Source of the DNA: Lingula anatina
Taxonomy: Eukaryota > Brachiopoda > Lingulata > Lingulida > Lingulidae
Assembly (NCBI RefSeq): GCF_001039355.2
Contig: NW_019774624.1
Location: forward strand, 682,726-746,725
Length of the DNA: 64,000 bases
Direction of reading: 5' to 3'
Positions 60,701 to 64,000 of the stretch are shown piece after piece. The notes beneath the pieces are model-generated. The model worked only from the letters and a program-made list of their open reading frames with translations. It was not told the origin of the DNA and ran no database searches. The translations under genes were made by a program, and so were the position numbers. Numbering within the stretch: the first letter of the stretch is position 1; each line of letters begins with the position of its first letter.

Positions 60701-63700
60701 GTGATAATGCTGTTAAAAATTATATAATATTGATTTTAAATTGACAAAATAACATTTTTGTGCATCATTTTTTTCTTGCTTTATGTCTGTACATTTCACA
60801 GCTTTGCTGCCTTGTTTCCACCTTAAAGTTATTGTGCAGAGTAAGTTTGAGTATTTTATTTCGACTTACAAAGAGATATTTGTCTGTATACAATTGCTGA
60901 CTTTGGCAGAATTCACCTTTTGGCTAGGTCCAACCCCAAACTTGCCAAGAGGTGACCAAAACACAAAGTATACATATAGCTATAGCTGCTTTATTACATG
61001 GTCATGATTTTGAAGGCACTTTGAGAACTTTAAAGAGTTAATTGTTGTACAAGTAAGAGGGAATGCATGGTAGTTTAGGGGGGGGGGGGTCTCTACAGTG
61101 CAATATCTATAGTACCTTGGTTTGTCAATATGAGTGCATCTGTCCATTTCATCAGTCTGTCATGCAGTTCCAGCACAAGGAAGTGGTAATAAATTGAGCA
61201 TTCTTCAGCAGCATATGGCAGGAGCATCCTAAACACGGTGTGCAATTGTGGCACGTCAGTAGTCTCATAAAGTCTGCCTTACCAAATTAGTTTGTGTCTC
61301 AAAGCCTTCATTGAATTTTGAGATTAATAATTCATTAATTTTTATAGAAAATGTGAATGGGAGATACATGTTTATTTTGAAGCATTTGAAAATATTTTTT
61401 CACACGACTGCTCCGAATTGATTCATTTTCCAATTTCCAAGAAATGACGATGTATCTATAGCTTGTGTAGTGGCCATGGAGATCCAAGATGGCAGTGTGT
61501 GTTGAGAAGTAAGAAAGTCAACCCACTAAAAATATTTTCCCAAATGTGACTGCCTTTGGACTAATCGATAAGCGCCAAAAATCGTGATCATGTAACAAAG
61601 CAGTTTAAAGCTTGGCCAGAGAGTCTGCTAGGCTTTCAAAAGTAAGACATTTCAGTGGCATAAAGATCACATGTACATTCATTGATAAAATAAATATAAC
61701 ATTCTTTATATTTTATACTATAAACCCATTTTTAATGCTTTATGAACTTAGAGTAAGATGTAATATTAATTTAACACAAATGGCTTCAGTATATTATATA
61801 TTGTGTAGTAAAGAGAAGTGTTTACTGGCCTAGAAAGGTTGAGATAAATTGATGCAATATGTTACTGTAGTTAAGCTAAGCTGAATAGAATTTGTATATT
61901 TACTATAATTTTTACTTTTGTAGAGGTAAGTGTACATAGATTAAATTTTCATTTTAATGCTATCTCTGTTGTGATGTTGCTACAAAACTGATATTTTCTC
62001 AGTTTTAATGAATTAAATAGACACTTGTTTTAAAGATAATTTTAAAAGTGATATATAATAACATGTTTTTGAACCTCAAGCCCAAAACCCCTGCCCCACT
62101 AGCCCGTTGTTTTCAGTGAGCAGTTGCATTTTTATATGCTCTCGGAAGGAATGTATGTTTTGGAAAAGGTTTTATGGCAAATATTATGATGGTCTCATTC
62201 ATACCTAGATTTCATTTAAATTATGTAACATATAGTAAAACAAGGTTAACATTTAAAATTGAATCTGTTTACATATTTGTTTAAAAATATTGATTTAAAC
62301 ATAAAGAGTTAAAATACCAAAATTGGAGCAGTCAGTACTAACTTTAACGTTGTGGACAGCAATGTGTAATCGTCCTAGCAAACAAAAAGGGGCGTGAGAA
62401 ATGATTTTCCCAGAATGATTAAAGGCATAATAACTTTATTTTGTCCAAAAATTGGATTTTCCTGGAGTAAACGGCAATTTTCCCGTACTAACCAATGGTT
62501 AATTACTCCCTTCCTGTATTCAAAGTTAGTTCAGGGTTTTTCTTAAAAGTTTGGTTTTTTGTTTGAGGACTGCATCACGCGTCTGCTTTCTTCTGCTGCC
62601 ATTTGTTGTTTCTAATGAACGCGAGAATCCGCATGACACCCCAACATCATTGGCAACGGATGGCTTGACAGTCTGGAAGAAGGGCATGGAAAGCCCGATT
62701 GACAAGTACAGGTTTTAGTTTTACTACAATATAACAATGGTTTTAGTGGTAAAATGTAATCAAATATATAACCATGCGTTGTTTACAATGAATTTCTTGC
62801 GGAATTTTGAATCTTAAACGAACAGTTATTATTGCTTTAACTACTGGTTTGGAAAAGAAGGGATTTTCACATTCCTTGGCTGTCATCTAGATAAGTTGAT
62901 AAAATTCACATAAAACGACTTTATTATACCAAGCTAGCTTACCATGATGAAAAAATGTGCAATCAAAATTGTGTATATAGTCAGATGTTAAACAACTTTG
63001 ATAGCATTGTCATATTCATGCCATTTTACGTAATTTATTTTGCATTGCCGATTAAGTTGATTTTGTTCAACCTTCCGCTATAATAATGTTGAACAAAGAA
63101 GCGAATGAGAAAGCTGTGTTAAAATTTCAATTTTGACCATATTGTTTGCAATACTATACACTGATAATGGATTCAAATATCTAAGTGAAAATGCAAGCTG
63201 CTCTGATTTAATTCAATGAATTTGTCTTTTGAAAAACGTCATTTTCACATACATATCATTTTACAACCGAAAGTATAAAGGTTACTTTACACCGAAAACA
63301 TTCTGTGAAGCAAGTTATCAAGATATTTCATTAACTTAAATAGCCACAAGTGGTCTTTTTCCCCTAAACCACTACTAATCCGAACAATTTTAGTGTGCAT
63401 CGAAAGGCTCTCCAAATCGGGTCATACATAACCTCAGCACCCCCCCCCCCCCCAATTATACAGAAATTAATTTTTTAAGCTTATAGTTATAAACAGATAG
63501 ATATATCCAAAATATATAATATAAACTAATACATATATTAGTTAATTATTATTTGTGGTTATAATTAAAATGATAAACCCTGAAATTAAATTGCTGCGGT
63601 TAAGCATCAGATGTTTGAAAGATGGAACCATAAGTAAATTGTGTACACCAACCCTGTTTACAAAGAGTTGCCACTTTATCGAGATAGGTAGACTATATTC

Positions 63701-64000
63701 TACCTAGGAATTTTACATGGAAGAAAAAATATTTTCCTACTCACGAATCACTACTTAACCCTTGCCTGCAGTTGGATGCCATTTTTAAACCAGTTTTTAT
63801 AATCAATGACAATTAATATAGTTCTATATAATATAGTTACAAACTTACATGTACTCAGTAGGCTACCCGTGACGTTTATACATCCCAAATTTCGTCTTCC
63901 TGTACATTTCAAAAATAAATATTGACATCGGGTACTTTTACTTGAGGGGTTTTATTGTTTAAGGTTCCAAATTTGCACATGAAAAATGTGAATATGGACC
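57759..64000. other. POU 3' UTR and downstream region without recognisable genes
   Basis: AATAAA at 57803 lies 45 bases after the stop; further A-rich signals occur near 59198 and 59845, so a long 3' UTR is possible. A diverged tandem pair of about 105 bases lies at 60189-60290 and 60335-60440 (both with TTGATTGGACCATTTT). Poly-G (61079-61090) and poly-C (63440-63453) tracts and the dispersed repeat at 62420-62842 complete it. No open frame here shows a known domain. Confidence 0.55.
62420..62842 (+). mobile_element. Dispersed repeat with a conserved open-frame end, copy 2
   Basis: Plus-strand relative of 36243-36960. A frame reading ERENPHDTPTSLATDGLTVW then KKGMESPIDKYRF and stop parallels the minus-strand frame there ([20 protein letters not shown]...[13 protein letters not shown], stop). 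Flanks also match (AACGGCAATTTTCCCGTACT..ACCAATGGTTA; CTTGCGGAATTTTGAATC). Confidence 0.6.

Noticed and set aside
1-64000. CRISPR arrays, operons, prokaryotic terminators
   Set aside because: Repeats seen are microsatellites, minisatellites or inverted-repeat elements, and all genes have spliceosomal introns.

Overview
The window is animal nuclear DNA. It is AT-rich, has long GT-AG introns, small exons, many simple repeats and short inverted-repeat elements, and no bacterial-style operons. The gene content suggests a lophotrochozoan, most likely a marine mollusc: two adjacent secreted LamG genes (one complete, with chitin-binding modules) resemble shell-matrix proteins of the Pif/BMSP type. 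They are followed by a secreted phosphatidylethanolamine-binding-protein (PEBP) homologue, a DEDD/DEDD2 homologue and an Oct-1 (POU2F) homologue. The mollusc assignment is inference; the gene families are read directly from reconstructed exons.

Layout. (1) 1-9 kb: the 3' part of one LamG gene, then a complete tandem paralogue (TATA box at 5234, CDS 5966-8961, 392 aa). The paralogues are almost identical in shared exons and largely unalignable in introns. (2) 10.7-17.7 kb: six-exon secreted PEBP-like gene (282 aa) with one GC-AG intron. (3) 17.7-24.7 kb: intergenic DNA with repeats and two degenerate tRNA-like sequences. (4) 24.7-28.1 kb, minus strand: four-exon DEDD-like gene (341 aa). (5) 28.1-28.6 kb: head-to-head promoter shared by DEDD and the POU gene; both start codons sit in an ATGGCGGA context. 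(6) 28.6-57.8 kb, plus strand: POU2F/Oct-1 gene with a 12.4 kb first intron full of short transposons, glutamine-rich activation-domain exons, POU-specific domain and POU homeodomain. (7) 57.8-64 kb: 3' UTR and downstream sequence without a recognisable gene.

The points that most deserve attention lie in the POU gene. Two alternative exons (54752-54824 and 55215-55290) both encode the first helix of the POU-specific domain. Their phases allow only one to be used per transcript, so this looks like a mutually exclusive pair that changes the DNA-binding domain. A 3.2 kb block with three coding exons is present twice, and the second copy begins exactly at the only ambiguous base (N, 48613). That points to a false duplication (two haplotypes joined) rather than a real one. 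Upstream of the next exon the splice acceptor and exon start are repeated as a 50-bp tandem array whose units look like stop-containing micro-exons. In both copies of the block a short inverted-repeat transposon sits inside a 51-bp repeat made of exon end plus splice donor; copy B shows both of its ends.
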